NCBI GenBank assembly: GCA_007844125.1
Contig: CM017568.1
Coordinates: 4,613,882 to 4,677,881 of the forward strand
Origin: Sinonovacula constricta
Taxonomy: Eukaryota; Mollusca; Bivalvia; Cardiida; Solecurtidae
Direction of reading: 5' to 3'
Length of the DNA: 64,000 bases
The notes below the pieces were generated by a model that saw only the letters and a list, made by a program, of their open reading frames with translations, had not been told where the DNA came from and did not search any database. The translations under genes and the position numbers were made by a program. This document shows positions 54,555-64,000 of this stretch, in pieces; the stretch's first letter is position 1; each line of letters opens with the position of its first letter.

Positions 54555-56215
54555 GTCTGACCTTGTATACAAATTAAAATGCAATCATGTAATATAAAAC
54601 AAGAAAGAGCTAGGATGGGAGACATCCAAATCACCGTAGAGAGCATGCGATTTAAACAAAAACTAATCACTCTCTTACATGTTGATTAATTACATAAACA
54701 TTTGACAGTAACGAACCATAACTCTGATGGGAAGTGGAGTATTTTTGCTACTTTTTTCTTGTTTTCGCCTACATCTGTATTTACATGCTGCCTTTCTAAC
54801 ATCGGTATACTCGGTTTCTTTTGTTAAACAAAACTTCGCCAAACAGCTACGTTTTATGCTACTTTTTATAATTGCAAGCTACATTTTATTGTTGCAAGCT
54901 ACCCTGTTAAAAACGGAACACTCGTGTTGTTTAAGAAACAAAGGAAACGAAACATTATAATAGATTTTTAACAATATGGTCATTTAACTTCTGAAATAGC
55001 ATAAACTTAACTTAAAAAATACTATCGCTTCTCAAAGCTGTGACGTTACCCCATAGACAATTCCAAAACCATTTATACATACAAGAACAAAAAAGAGCTA
55101 GGATGTGAGAGATCCAGGGCGCCGTAGAGAGCATGCGCTTTAAACAAGAATATGACTATCATGGAAACTAAACTATCTTACACTGTCGATTAATTACATA
55201 AACATTTGACCTTATCGATCCATAACTCTGATGGGAAGTAGTGTATTTACTACTTTGTTTTCCTTTCTCTGCTACATCTGTTTTTACAAGCGGCATTGCT
55301 AAAATTGGAATATTCGGTTTCTTTTGTTGAACAATATTTCGCCAAACAGCTGTGAAAATTGCTTTTAAGGTAGAGCAAATGTAATACTGCACCTCCAATT
55401 GAAGAGTATCAAAATTAGGGTTAAAATCCTTCAAAACTGGGGGTTGAGGGCTCGAATCCCAGTATGGGCACAAATGGTGAACTTTTTTCTTTCGACTTTA
55501 TCGCTTTGCCAATTATTTCTGCATCACTCTACCAGATTAAGAAGGAAACATGTATATTTTTTCAATCTTTTTTGTAAACGAATTTTAATAGAATAAATTG
55601 TGCTAAATTTGATTACAAATTCATAGTTTAAAAAAATCAAACCATGTGGTGAAATCATTTTCTTTTGCAGCATCAACCAAAATACTTTATAGAACATTTT
55701 GGACTCTGAAATAAATCATGTGGCTATCAAGAGGTCGGTGCTTTTTGCAATAAAGTAGACTAAGTAGAAATATTGGAAAAGTCAGTGTCAGACATATTGG
55801 GTTTGAAAACAATTTATTACATATTTGGGATAGTTTGAGTCAAACAATTCAAGTATAATGTTTTGGTTGTTATATCTTGTTTCCAAATGACACTCAATAG
55901 CAAAACACTTCTCCTTAAGAGAATATAATGTAATATTTAGAGTTTTCTAAAAAAAAAGAGACGTGTTTAATTCCAATTTTAGAAGAAAAAATATCCATAA
56001 ATTCAAAGCTGGATTTTCTTAAATTTTGGCATACACAGCTAGATTAAAGTATACAACCCATCCGCTGTGTTAATTTTCAAATGCTTTATATTTTCTATTA
56101 TACTTGTTTTACCTGAATGTCAGCTACTTTTTATAATTGCAGTCTACACATTATTGTTGCAAACTACAATGTTAAAAAACGAATGCTCACTTCTTTTCTA
56201 TGAAAAAAAAAATGT
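54555..56215. repeat. Segmental duplication: 54,555-54,960 and 55,085-56,215, second copy interrupted
   Basis: GAGCTAGGATG, CCGTAGAGAGCATGCG, CATAACTCTGATGGGAAGT and TTCGCCAAACAGCT recur in order about 530 bp apart. Copy 2 breaks at ~55,350 and resumes at ~56,122 with CAGCTACTTTTTATAATTGCA. The ~770-bp insert contains a B-box-like GGCTCGAATCC (55,449), so it is probably a retroposon. Confidence 0.75.
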
Positions 56216-56339
56216 CTCAAAGAACAACTGTGATTTCCTGATTTTGTCAGATACACTCGGCGACCCAATAAGTACCTTCTGGGGAAAGCAAACTGGTGAA
56301 GAGTACTCCATTTCTGTGAAAGCAGACTCATTCTAACAT

Positions 56340-57230
56340 TGTCGCCTTTTTCATCTTTGTTGGAAACAAAAAACACCTTCGTAAGGCGAATCGAATTCGT
56401 CTGAAGCCGTGTTTAAATTTTAGTGATATGTAAACGAAGGGAAATAACGTTTGTAGCAATACATCTGGATATCTTCTGTTATTTTCTAATGAATAACAGA
56501 TACAATGCGGACATGCATGGAACTTAACACAAATTATGAACAACTAACATCGTGACGTGTATACATACGTTTAACCAATTTTACTCTATTCAACTCGATT
56601 GATGTTAAAAATATGATTTTATAACATAGAAACTACGGAAATAAAATATAGCATTCTTAACCTGGTTATGCATTAATTCTCTTAGTATGGTGGTACTTTT
56701 TAAGATTTTTTTTTCGAACGAAGGTTATGCACGTGCGTAAAGTGCATAATGGTAGATACATGTACGAGCCTGTACGGACGACGCGCGTGACCAGTCCATA
56801 AAACAACCCGTCCTGCATATGAAAAGTTGCATATACATTCTCACAACACTGTAGTTAATTCTAGACAAAGTTTTGTTGTTTTCTAGTTTGTTGTGAAAAT
56901 GAGTTCAAATCTCATAATTATCATCATCAATACAGGATAAGTTAACTGCATGAATAGTCTGCCAAGATTTAAATATTCGGCGCAAAAAAGTGGATTTTAC
57001 TACGAACATGCGACTACGTTGCTACGTACCTGGGCAATTATGCAGGAGGAAATGTGGAATTTATCTTCTATTCATTACATTTCCATGAATGAATCTAAGA
57101 TAGTTGGCAACTGGCCTATTATGACGCTCATCTCGTCTGTATTGATTCTAGTCTCGTCTGGAGATCAGTAAGCAAAAATGCCGAGTAGAGTACAGTCCCG
57201 AGAGATGCACTACCCCTACTAAATACTAAA
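56340..57230. other. Intergenic, nothing recognised
   Basis: No supported exon, RNA or element end. The short open frame at 56,950-57,171 lacks splice or composition support. Confidence 0.4.
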
Positions 57231-57235
57231 TACTT

Positions 57236-57245
57236 AAATAGTAGT

Positions 57246-57300
<55 letters not shown>

Positions 57301-57400
57301 TAGTAGTAGTAGAAGTAGTAGTATTTCAAGTAAAAGAAATAAAAGTAGCAGCAGTAGTAGTAGAAGTTGTAGTAGTAGTAGTGGTAGAAGTAGAAGTAGA

Positions 57401-57450
<50 letters not shown>

Positions 57451-57517
57451 AAGAAGAAGTTGTAGTAGCAGCAGTATTATTAGTAGTAGTAATAGTAGCA
57501 GTAGAAGCAGCAGCAGC

Positions 57518-57591
<74 letters not shown>

Positions 57592-57601
57592 AAGTAGTAG
57601 A
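57236..57601. repeat. (TAG)n / (AGT)n microsatellite, ~365 bp
   Basis: Nearly pure TAG triplets with TTG, CAG and AAG variants. The poly-Leu, poly-Val and poly-Thr frames across it are artefacts. Confidence 0.97.
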
Positions 57602-58054
57602 ATCCGCCACATAAACAACAATCCATTTGCAAAATCAACATTTATCAACAATCGAAACGCCATTTCCATGAAAAATCCAAGAATTTCGTAAACTGAAAGG
57701 GGAAAATATGTTGCGATTTGCGACGAGGGGTTTCTCTTTCTTGAGACTGAACTAAGAATTCCGATACATTTTATGCTTATACAATTTAACCTACCATTTG
57801 ATTTTCCGAACAGTATGTGAGTGCAGCATTTAATGCTCTTGTGAACAAACATTACTTTGGCGAAAATAATAAATACTCTTTTCTTCGCCCGCGCATACAG
57901 GAACATCATACTTTAAACTCATACTTTTGTATAAGTAAAGCCGACTTTGAACACTACCTCAATAGGTATACTTACAGATATTACACTAAAATGTTGTTAA
58001 AGTCATTGAAAATAAACTGCCGTTGAAGTCCATTGCGTCAGTGCGAATTACCCA

Positions 58055-58200
58055 TTTGGAACGACGAGTGGGCAGATACGCTTTACTTTTCACATAGATG
58101 TAGGGCATGAATAAACATGATGCCGCCAGATCTTTCAGGTAACAATAATTTATTTGGTCGACTGTGAAAATTTGGCCTTAATGTCGGATACCACCGTAAA
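58055..58200 (+). repeat. Dispersed ~140-bp family, copy 2
   Basis: TTACTTTTCACATAGATGTA, GGGCATGAATAAAC and GGATACCACC follow the order of the copies at 51,495 and 61,755. Confidence 0.65.
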
Positions 58201-58233
58201 GTATACAAACAAGTCCAAACAAAACATGAAGCA

Positions 58234-58416
58234 AACATCTACAAGAAATCATACCTATCTCCACTAAAATGCCAGGCATTGCCGTTTGACGTCTTACTCG
58301 AGCCATTGGTTATATCCACGAGTCATTGAAATAATACATCTACAAAAAATCATAACTATGTTCATTAAAATGCCAGGCATTACCGTTTGACGTCTTACTC
58401 GAGCCATTGGTCATAT
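58234..58416 (+). repeat. 102-bp tandem duplication
   Basis: ACATCTACAA…CATTGCCGTTTGACGTCTTA…TCGAGCCATTGGT at 58,234 repeats at 58,336 with a few substitutions. Confidence 0.85.
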
Positions 58417-58439
58417 GCACAATGTGTACTTCTCACCTT

Positions 58440-60142
58440 TGCTCGGGACCCATGCATCACATCTTTTTAAGATTTCGAAAATTGTTCTACGATTAAAGGT
58501 AAATACGTAGGTAATGTAACGCAGGAAAACGATCTCCAACGATCACCCACCGGTGCTTAACCGCGCTACTTTGGAAGCCGCTTAAACCGCGTCGCTAAAG
58601 AGTTCACCCAGCGGCGAGGCTGGTTTAAAAGTGATTATATTTCTACTTCTGCTGTCGTTACAGTCATAAGCTAGCATGAATGGGACTTAGGTTTTTTTTT
58701 TAATTCTTAGTTTAGAGCAAGATTTTCTTCCAGGGTCTTCTGCAGTAAGAATTTCAGTTCTTTTTCCACTTGTCTTTTTTTTAACTAAGAACACTTCTTA
58801 GTTCAAAAGATAAAAATAGCTAAGATTCTATATGGATTTGACGGCCTGTTTCTCAAGTAAAGTATCAGTCTTGTTGACGGCAGGTCAAGGGTTCGATCCA
58901 AGGTAAAATACATAATTAACATTAAAACTGGTTTTTGTTGTCCTTATGCGACTTGTATCAGTACGTACGTATTAGCTAAAACATATCTTATTGCCAATTA
59001 TAACGGTATACCAAGGGAACAATTGATATAAAACAATAAGACAAGAGGGTTGACGTTCCAAAATTTAAAGTCGGCTCTCTTATGAATAATGACGTGCTCA
59101 AACGGTGCATACAGAACTGTATCCACTACAATTTGTGCTAATAATTTATAAATAATTTATAAAACGTTTTACATCCTGTTTAAAAAAAAATCAACATTTA
59201 AGTACTTCCGTAACGCAACGTGACTTTTAACATAGATGTCATGTCTCAACAGACGCTAGAACACTCTAAGGAATGCCTTCAGCACTGTGGTACGCAAATT
59301 GCATTAATGTTACGGAAACATGCATTAAATTAACTCGCCACCTGCTTCTAAAAAAATCTGAACTCATCGGCTTAGCCCGTCTCTTGATAGCATTAATAAA
59401 CGGAAACTCCCGAAAGGCGTTAATATTAAATAAATGATCAATGATAACATTCATTGACCGGATTTCTAATTACGAAGATTACCAACGAAAATCATCGAAT
59501 GGCTTTCGGACTCCGAAAATCACAGACGGCAATAATTGAATGGCTTTTGAATCCCGAAGATTACCAAGTGCAATTACATAGAGGTACTCGGAATTTTCGG
59601 TGCTGAACCTGCTGGCGGCTTCAAACGAGACCGAACCGAGATTTATCGCAGAGTAATTTTAGAACCGTTTTAGTGAAGGCAGAGTATAGCGCCCAGGTTC
59701 CTGGCATCGTTCCTTGCGTGGTCGTGAAACCTGTTACTGAACTATTAACCACTAATTGGCGTACCTCACACGAAACTCGGCATAATTCATCACAGAAGAC
59801 CATCTGTAGGCTATTTATATATCTTGGAACCGAAACAGTTCCAGCATATCGGGCGTAATTCTTCCACAGAAGCATGTACCCAGGATTTTAACATCATACC
59901 AGAAACAAGTGCTCTGCTGGATTTACTGTCATTGTGACATAGTGGGTCAGCAGCAAGATTTTAAAATACATCCATCATCGTTGTCAATTGCGCATATTTT
60001 CTGCGCACATCCGGTAATTAAAAGATCTTCGGGGTACAATTCATGCTCAGTGGTGTACCTATCCAACATTGAGCAGAAGGTGTAAGCTAGTAATTTATAA
60101 AATCTACAGTTTTCAAGAGAGTGTGCATTTAAACGAGACAGA
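58440..60142. other. Upstream region of the signal-peptide gene
   Basis: A SINE B-box-like GGTTCGATCC lies at 58,890-58,899. Two imperfect copies of GAATGGCTTT…CCGAAGATTACCAA lie at 59,475-59,575. No TATA box stands out close to 60,143 and the 5' UTR start is not identifiable. Confidence 0.35.
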
Positions 60143-60230
60143 ATGGTTCTCTGCCTGGGGACGGTGTGTGTGCTCTTCCAGCTATGTTTACTTGGAGTTT
60201 GGGCCAGGACTACAGTGGAATTGAAGCAAG
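60143..60230 (+). CDS. Signal-peptide exon of the unrecognised gene
   Basis: 29 codons plus one base. The hydrophobic core CLGTVCVLFQLCLLGV is followed by small-residue cleavage context WA|RT. Donor GTGGGT at 60,231; the split Gly codon G|GT joins exon 2. Confidence 0.7.
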
Positions 60231-63200
60231 GTGGGTGTGCTTTCTGTTTGTAAGTAAGATGTCCCTTATCCGTGACAATTACTACGAAAACATCACACTT
60301 ATGACTTTTTTTAAAGATTTCTATAATGGGTAAAGGTGGTATCTGACATATTGGGCCAGTTTGGTTTCCCTAACAACGAAATAAATTGTTAACCGAAAAG
60401 GTCCCTCGAAATGTTTCCCATTAAAGCCAGACATGTATGTGAAAAGTGAAGCACAACACCCCACTCGTCATAACAACTGTGTATTTTCCATCTGAGCCAA
60501 GCTGCAAAGAAAGCTATTTTTAAACTAAGAAAACCACTGCGACCATTTACTTTTGAGATACATTATATCATCATCTCTCTAACGTCGATAGATATTTTAG
60601 CAGAATTCCCAATCGTGTTTATTCATAGATTTTGAAAGAATGAAATTTTAAGCGGTTTATATAACAATTTGTACTATCTAACAACGGAGGTAGTGTCAAA
60701 ATTGTGTTTGCCTACACTTGTAGACTAAAGTGTGAGTTTATGAAGAAGATGTGCCGTGAGACATTATTACATGTAGTTGATGTAAGCAAACAGTCGTATA
60801 CCACTTTTAAAATATTTTTGTATAAAAGAATACAAGACAGTTGTTAAATATTTTTAATGTTATTATGAATTTACATAAGAAAAATCTGTTCAGAATTTGG
60901 TATCAAAAATAGTCTAAAGTCTTAGATTAGGACTTATGTAATGTTACTTTATGTTAAGAGTTGGGTGAAAGAATAGTCTTTTGTCATGGATATGACTGAT
61001 ATTCGGGGATAAAAGGAAAAAAATCTGTGTTATGATTCGCTTATATTTTCATGAATTCTACCAACACAAGTATATGTGCCATGACTACGACGTCCCGGTA
61101 CTTGGAGAAAAATGAAAACTTAGATAACAAGTTATAGATGCTCCCACCGACATGTCAGTCGGATGAACATTTCACAATTAGGAAAATTTTGGATCGTGAC
61201 TGGAAACGATCGGGACTGGAAACGCCAAGTTAAAGGGCTAAGGAGTTATAAGCGATCGTCACCGCTAGTTTTCTTTCTCTTTCTAAGGGCCATACATTTT
61301 GTAATCATAAAATTATGTAGAGGTGTTGTTTTTTAATGTTCAAGATAGATTAAAACGTATTTTCTAAATCAGATGAATGCAGTTATCTATTTGTAGCATC
61401 TGACGAAGATGAAGATTAAGTGACACACCATGCTTTATGATAATCGGTATCATTAAACTCCTTAAAGCGGTAGCCAACAATTTGTCTATATATCAAATAC
61501 ACGTATCAATATCTTATCCATGTTTTGTGGAAATTTAGCAAAATTTCTTCCTTATTTATTAGACCGCACAAATCATTAAATAAAACGCTCTAAATGTCCA
61601 ATCTGTCAAAATCTATAAATAATCACGATGGGGATTTCTGCTGACGAATGATATTGCTAAGATGATGATGTAATGTGATCTTAAAAAATAATTGGTCACG
61701 TGTTTTTCTCAGCTTTAAAAAATGACTAACTGTGCTTAGATAGAAAAAACAAGTAAGGTGTTGTGTCCTACTTTTCAAATAGATGTAGGGCATCAGTAAA
61801 CGACATTTTGCGGGATCTTTTAGGTAGCAATACGTTTTTGGTTGTCTGAAAAACACGATTTTGTTCCAATCTGTGAGATACCAACTTTAAATTGACACTG
61901 TCGCCATATGCGGTTCTTGAAGCTCACAATTATGGGACTTGGGACTGGAAACCGTACCAGTGGAAGATAATATCTAAAGTTTGTAATAATGTTAGCTGTA
62001 GTTTGAGACAAAGTGTCACATAGTAAGCCGTTTAACACCGAGATCGAAACTATACCTGATACATGTTAAAGGGTGTAAATAAATAAGAATCAGACATTTT
62101 AGCGTAGTTCGAGGCTCGAATATTCAGGCGTATATTGCACTGAAATGAGATCATTTAGGGACATAGAGAGACTGTGTGGTTTATATGAAGACAGAAACGA
62201 GGTGGTTTATGCGTATTTTGAGACAAAAAGAAATGATTAGGCGGGAAAAGAGACAAAAAAAAAATAAAACAACAACAACAACAAAACTAGATACGTTTTG
62301 AAAATAAGGCATTTAAGATAAATATATACACCAAAGATGGAAGAAAAAAAAATGAAACAAAATGTTTGTGCATATGTAGAAACTGATCACTAGAAACTGG
62401 AAGGGAGCAGTGATGTTTGAAAGAAGACTCGAAATTCCAAAAGAACGATTACGCTTGTGGTTGTCGTTAGATGATCAGCTCCGCACCATAAGCATGGGTA
62501 TTTTCAAACAGGATGCAAGAGATTATGGCCAGTCTCGAGCCGTTTGAAGTGTAATGGAATGCAGCAGAGTTAATATTTACCAACAGATGCTGGCTAAACC
62601 GATGTAAGGTTCGCTGTGGGTAGATCAAATTTCAAACAAGCTACATGTCAAACCCCTCGTGTCTTGTACCCAGTGATCTTTTCAGTTATAGTATTGCTTG
62701 AAATAATACTGTGTAACGGAATCATCCGAGAAGTATCGAATAATGTTTAAAAAAACTACAAGAATGTTTTTTGTTGTTGTTTTTGGTTTGGTTTTTGGTT
62801 TGTTGTTGTTTTTTGTTGCTGTTTTATTGATTGGTCTCAACACTTATCTATTTTAAAAATAAATACAAGTGTCAGAGGCTTTGCAACATTATGTCTTAAT
62901 ACAGTCAAAAAGAAAAATCACGTTTTTATAATTATGTATTCTAGGTGACAGCAATTCGGAGGAGTTACAATTCCGGGTGATAACCAAGCGAGAGGCACTT
63001 CATGGGGTATGTAAAACATTCTCTCATGAAAAAAAAAATAAAAAATTACCTTTATATTTAATTTGAACGTAATCTATTTGATTGTACAGTTTAATTCCCT
63101 AAAAGGGGTTGTGTAGCTCGTTTGGAAATAGCCATTTAACTGTTATAAGCTATGTTACCTTCTGAAGCTTCACTTTCCTATATCAGTACATTAGTCAAAT

Positions 63201-64000
63201 TCTTCGTGCGTCAATATCAATCACGTGCAAACGTCCGCCAGATTATCTAATACTAATATCTACAATGATAAGCCAGTTTTCGTAGAATTTTCAAATAAAA
63301 TTAACAACTATATTCACAATCGACATGTTAGTGTCTTCATTTGCCCAGGACTGTGTATGCATTTGTGCATGAGAATTGTAAAGGTCATTTGCGTAAAACT
63401 CTCATGGGTATATTCTTACTTCCTTATTTTCTAGACGGACAATTTCCCGTTTGTTCAAGGCAGAACTTTCCGGGCATCCGAACCTCTGGATCCCAGCTTG
63501 GCCGCCAAGTCCGAACCTCTGGATCCCAGCTTGGCCGCCAAGTCATCTGAAAAAGAACAAGGCATTACCGAGCAACAGGAGGTCCAGAACATTTACGAGC
63601 ACTTTGAGACGGTCAATCAAATATTCCAGCCTGTAGTTGAAGGGGGGAGAAGAGGAGGGGGTAGATGGGACTGATGGGCACCCTGAAAGGCATGAAGATT
63701 ATGAGACTGATCCGGAGTATTTTGAGGACCGAGAAATCGAAGAGATTGTGCCACCGGAAAATCTGACCGGGTCCCAGCTACCGGAAAACAGCAAGACAGC
63801 TGCTGTATCCGCAGCATCGTCAACAGCAGCAGCAGCATCTTCGTCAGCTTCTGCCACTGGTGCAGCCAGAGTTCCAAGCAATAATGGAGAAATCGGAACT
63901 AAATACAGTGCGCAGTATCCATACAGCCAGACGTCAAATCTTGGTAACGTGAGTCCTTACGAGTCTTCGGAGAGAAGGGTCACACTCGTCGGCAGTGGAC
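60143..64000 (+). CDS. Unrecognised secreted or membrane protein, 5' end (3'-partial, frame break in exon 3)
   Basis: Exons 60,143-60,230, 62,945-63,006 and 63,435 to the window end. The start ATG has A at -3 and G at +4. Residues 1-21 (MVLCLGTVCVLFQLCLLGVWA) form a signal peptide, with likely cleavage after VWA. The mature part begins with a charged stretch (EELQFRVITKREALHG), then FPFVQGRTFRA and two exact copies of SEPLDPSLAAK. Read literally, exon 3 stops at TGA 63,672; a shift in the G-run at 63,643-63,648 opens a frame to the window end that is acidic (EDYETDPEYFEDREIEEI), then Ala/Ser-rich. A strong donor-like GTGAGT occurs at 63,949, so the exon may end there. No domain recognised; the acidic and Ser/Ala-rich make-up would suit an extracellular or propeptide region. 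Confidence 0.6.
60320..60480 (-). repeat. Dispersed ~140-bp family, copy 3 (inverted), in intron 1 of the signal-peptide gene
   Basis: GTGAAAAGTGAAGCACAACA (inverse of the family start) and GGTGGTATCTGACATATTGG (inverse of its end). Confidence 0.7.
61755..61890 (+). repeat. Dispersed ~140-bp family, copy 4, in intron 1 of the signal-peptide gene
   Basis: GTTGTGTCCTACTTTTCAAA, TAGATGTAGGGCATCAGTAA and GGATCTTTTAGGTAGCAATA, ending TGAGATACCA. Confidence 0.65.
62945..63006 (+). CDS. Exon 2 of the signal-peptide gene
   Basis: Acceptor ATTCTAG ends at 62,944 and donor GTATGT starts at 63,007. Encodes GDSNSEELQFRVITKREAL and HG; KR could be a dibasic cleavage site (inference). Ends in phase 0. 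Confidence 0.68.
63435..64000 (+). CDS. Exon 3 of the signal-peptide gene (partial, frame break)
   Basis: Acceptor TTTCTAG ends at 63,434. Phase-0 reading gives TDNFPFVQGRTFRA, the duplicated 11-mer, then EQQEVQNIYEHFETVNQIF. After the G-run the coding-like frame moves by one. Downstream reading is open for at least 330 bp. Confidence 0.62.
63477..63542 (+). repeat. Exact 33-bp in-frame tandem duplication in exon 3
   Basis: 63,477-63,509 and 63,510-63,542 are identical, starting TCCGAACCTCTGGATCCCAG. It adds 11 residues without changing frame. Confidence 0.97.

Noticed and set aside
57226..57909. Poly-Leu, poly-Val and poly-Thr open frames
   Set aside because: Translations of a TAG/AGT microsatellite.

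Overview
The window is animal nuclear DNA: AT-rich, intron-rich, with GT-AG splice junctions and a heavy load of tandem and dispersed repeats. The main gene is HPS5, a subunit of BLOC-2. Several dispersed repeats (the ~130-bp 'AAACTTGGTCAGAATGTTTG' family, tRNA-derived SINEs with a 'GGTGGTTCTACCC' body, and LINE remnants) look like those I know from marine bivalve genomes, so a bivalve mollusc is the most likely source. That is inference; no species marker is visible.

Positions 1-39,210 hold the 3' nine-tenths of HPS5 on the plus strand. I can place 22 coding exons that join in frame for 1,809 codons to a stop at 39,208-39,210. The first exons, which would encode most of the N-terminal WD40 propeller, lie upstream of the window. 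The protein is much longer than human HPS5 (about 1,130 residues). Two very large exons encode acidic, Ser-rich linkers, and four 3' exons add a C-terminal RING-H2 finger beyond the point where human HPS5 ends. The introns hold a 72-bp satellite of about 44 copies, a 49-bp array that copies the exon-18 5' splice site ten times, an 83-bp minisatellite that appears to have grown out of a SINE, a 52-bp array, nested DNA transposons, and a LINE remnant.

Positions 39,211-49,000 are intergenic and transposon-rich: 79-bp and 44-bp minisatellites, three copies of the ~130-bp repeat family, a 5'-truncated LINE with target-site duplications, and a three-level nest (repeat element, broken reverse-transcriptase element, MITE with long terminal inverted repeats).

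At 49,035-50,535 there is a promoter-like CRE plus TATA, followed by a possible two-exon gene whose second exon is a 42-bp tandem repeat encoding a 14-residue repeat with RGD. Its coding status is uncertain. From 50.6 to 60 kb I see SINEs, a solo LTR, a 40-bp minisatellite, a segmental duplication and a (TAG)n microsatellite.

Positions 60,143-64,000 hold the 5' end of a second plus-strand gene: a signal peptide exon and two further exons of an unrecognised secreted or membrane protein. A one-base frame break lies in a G-run near 63,643. The gene continues beyond the window.
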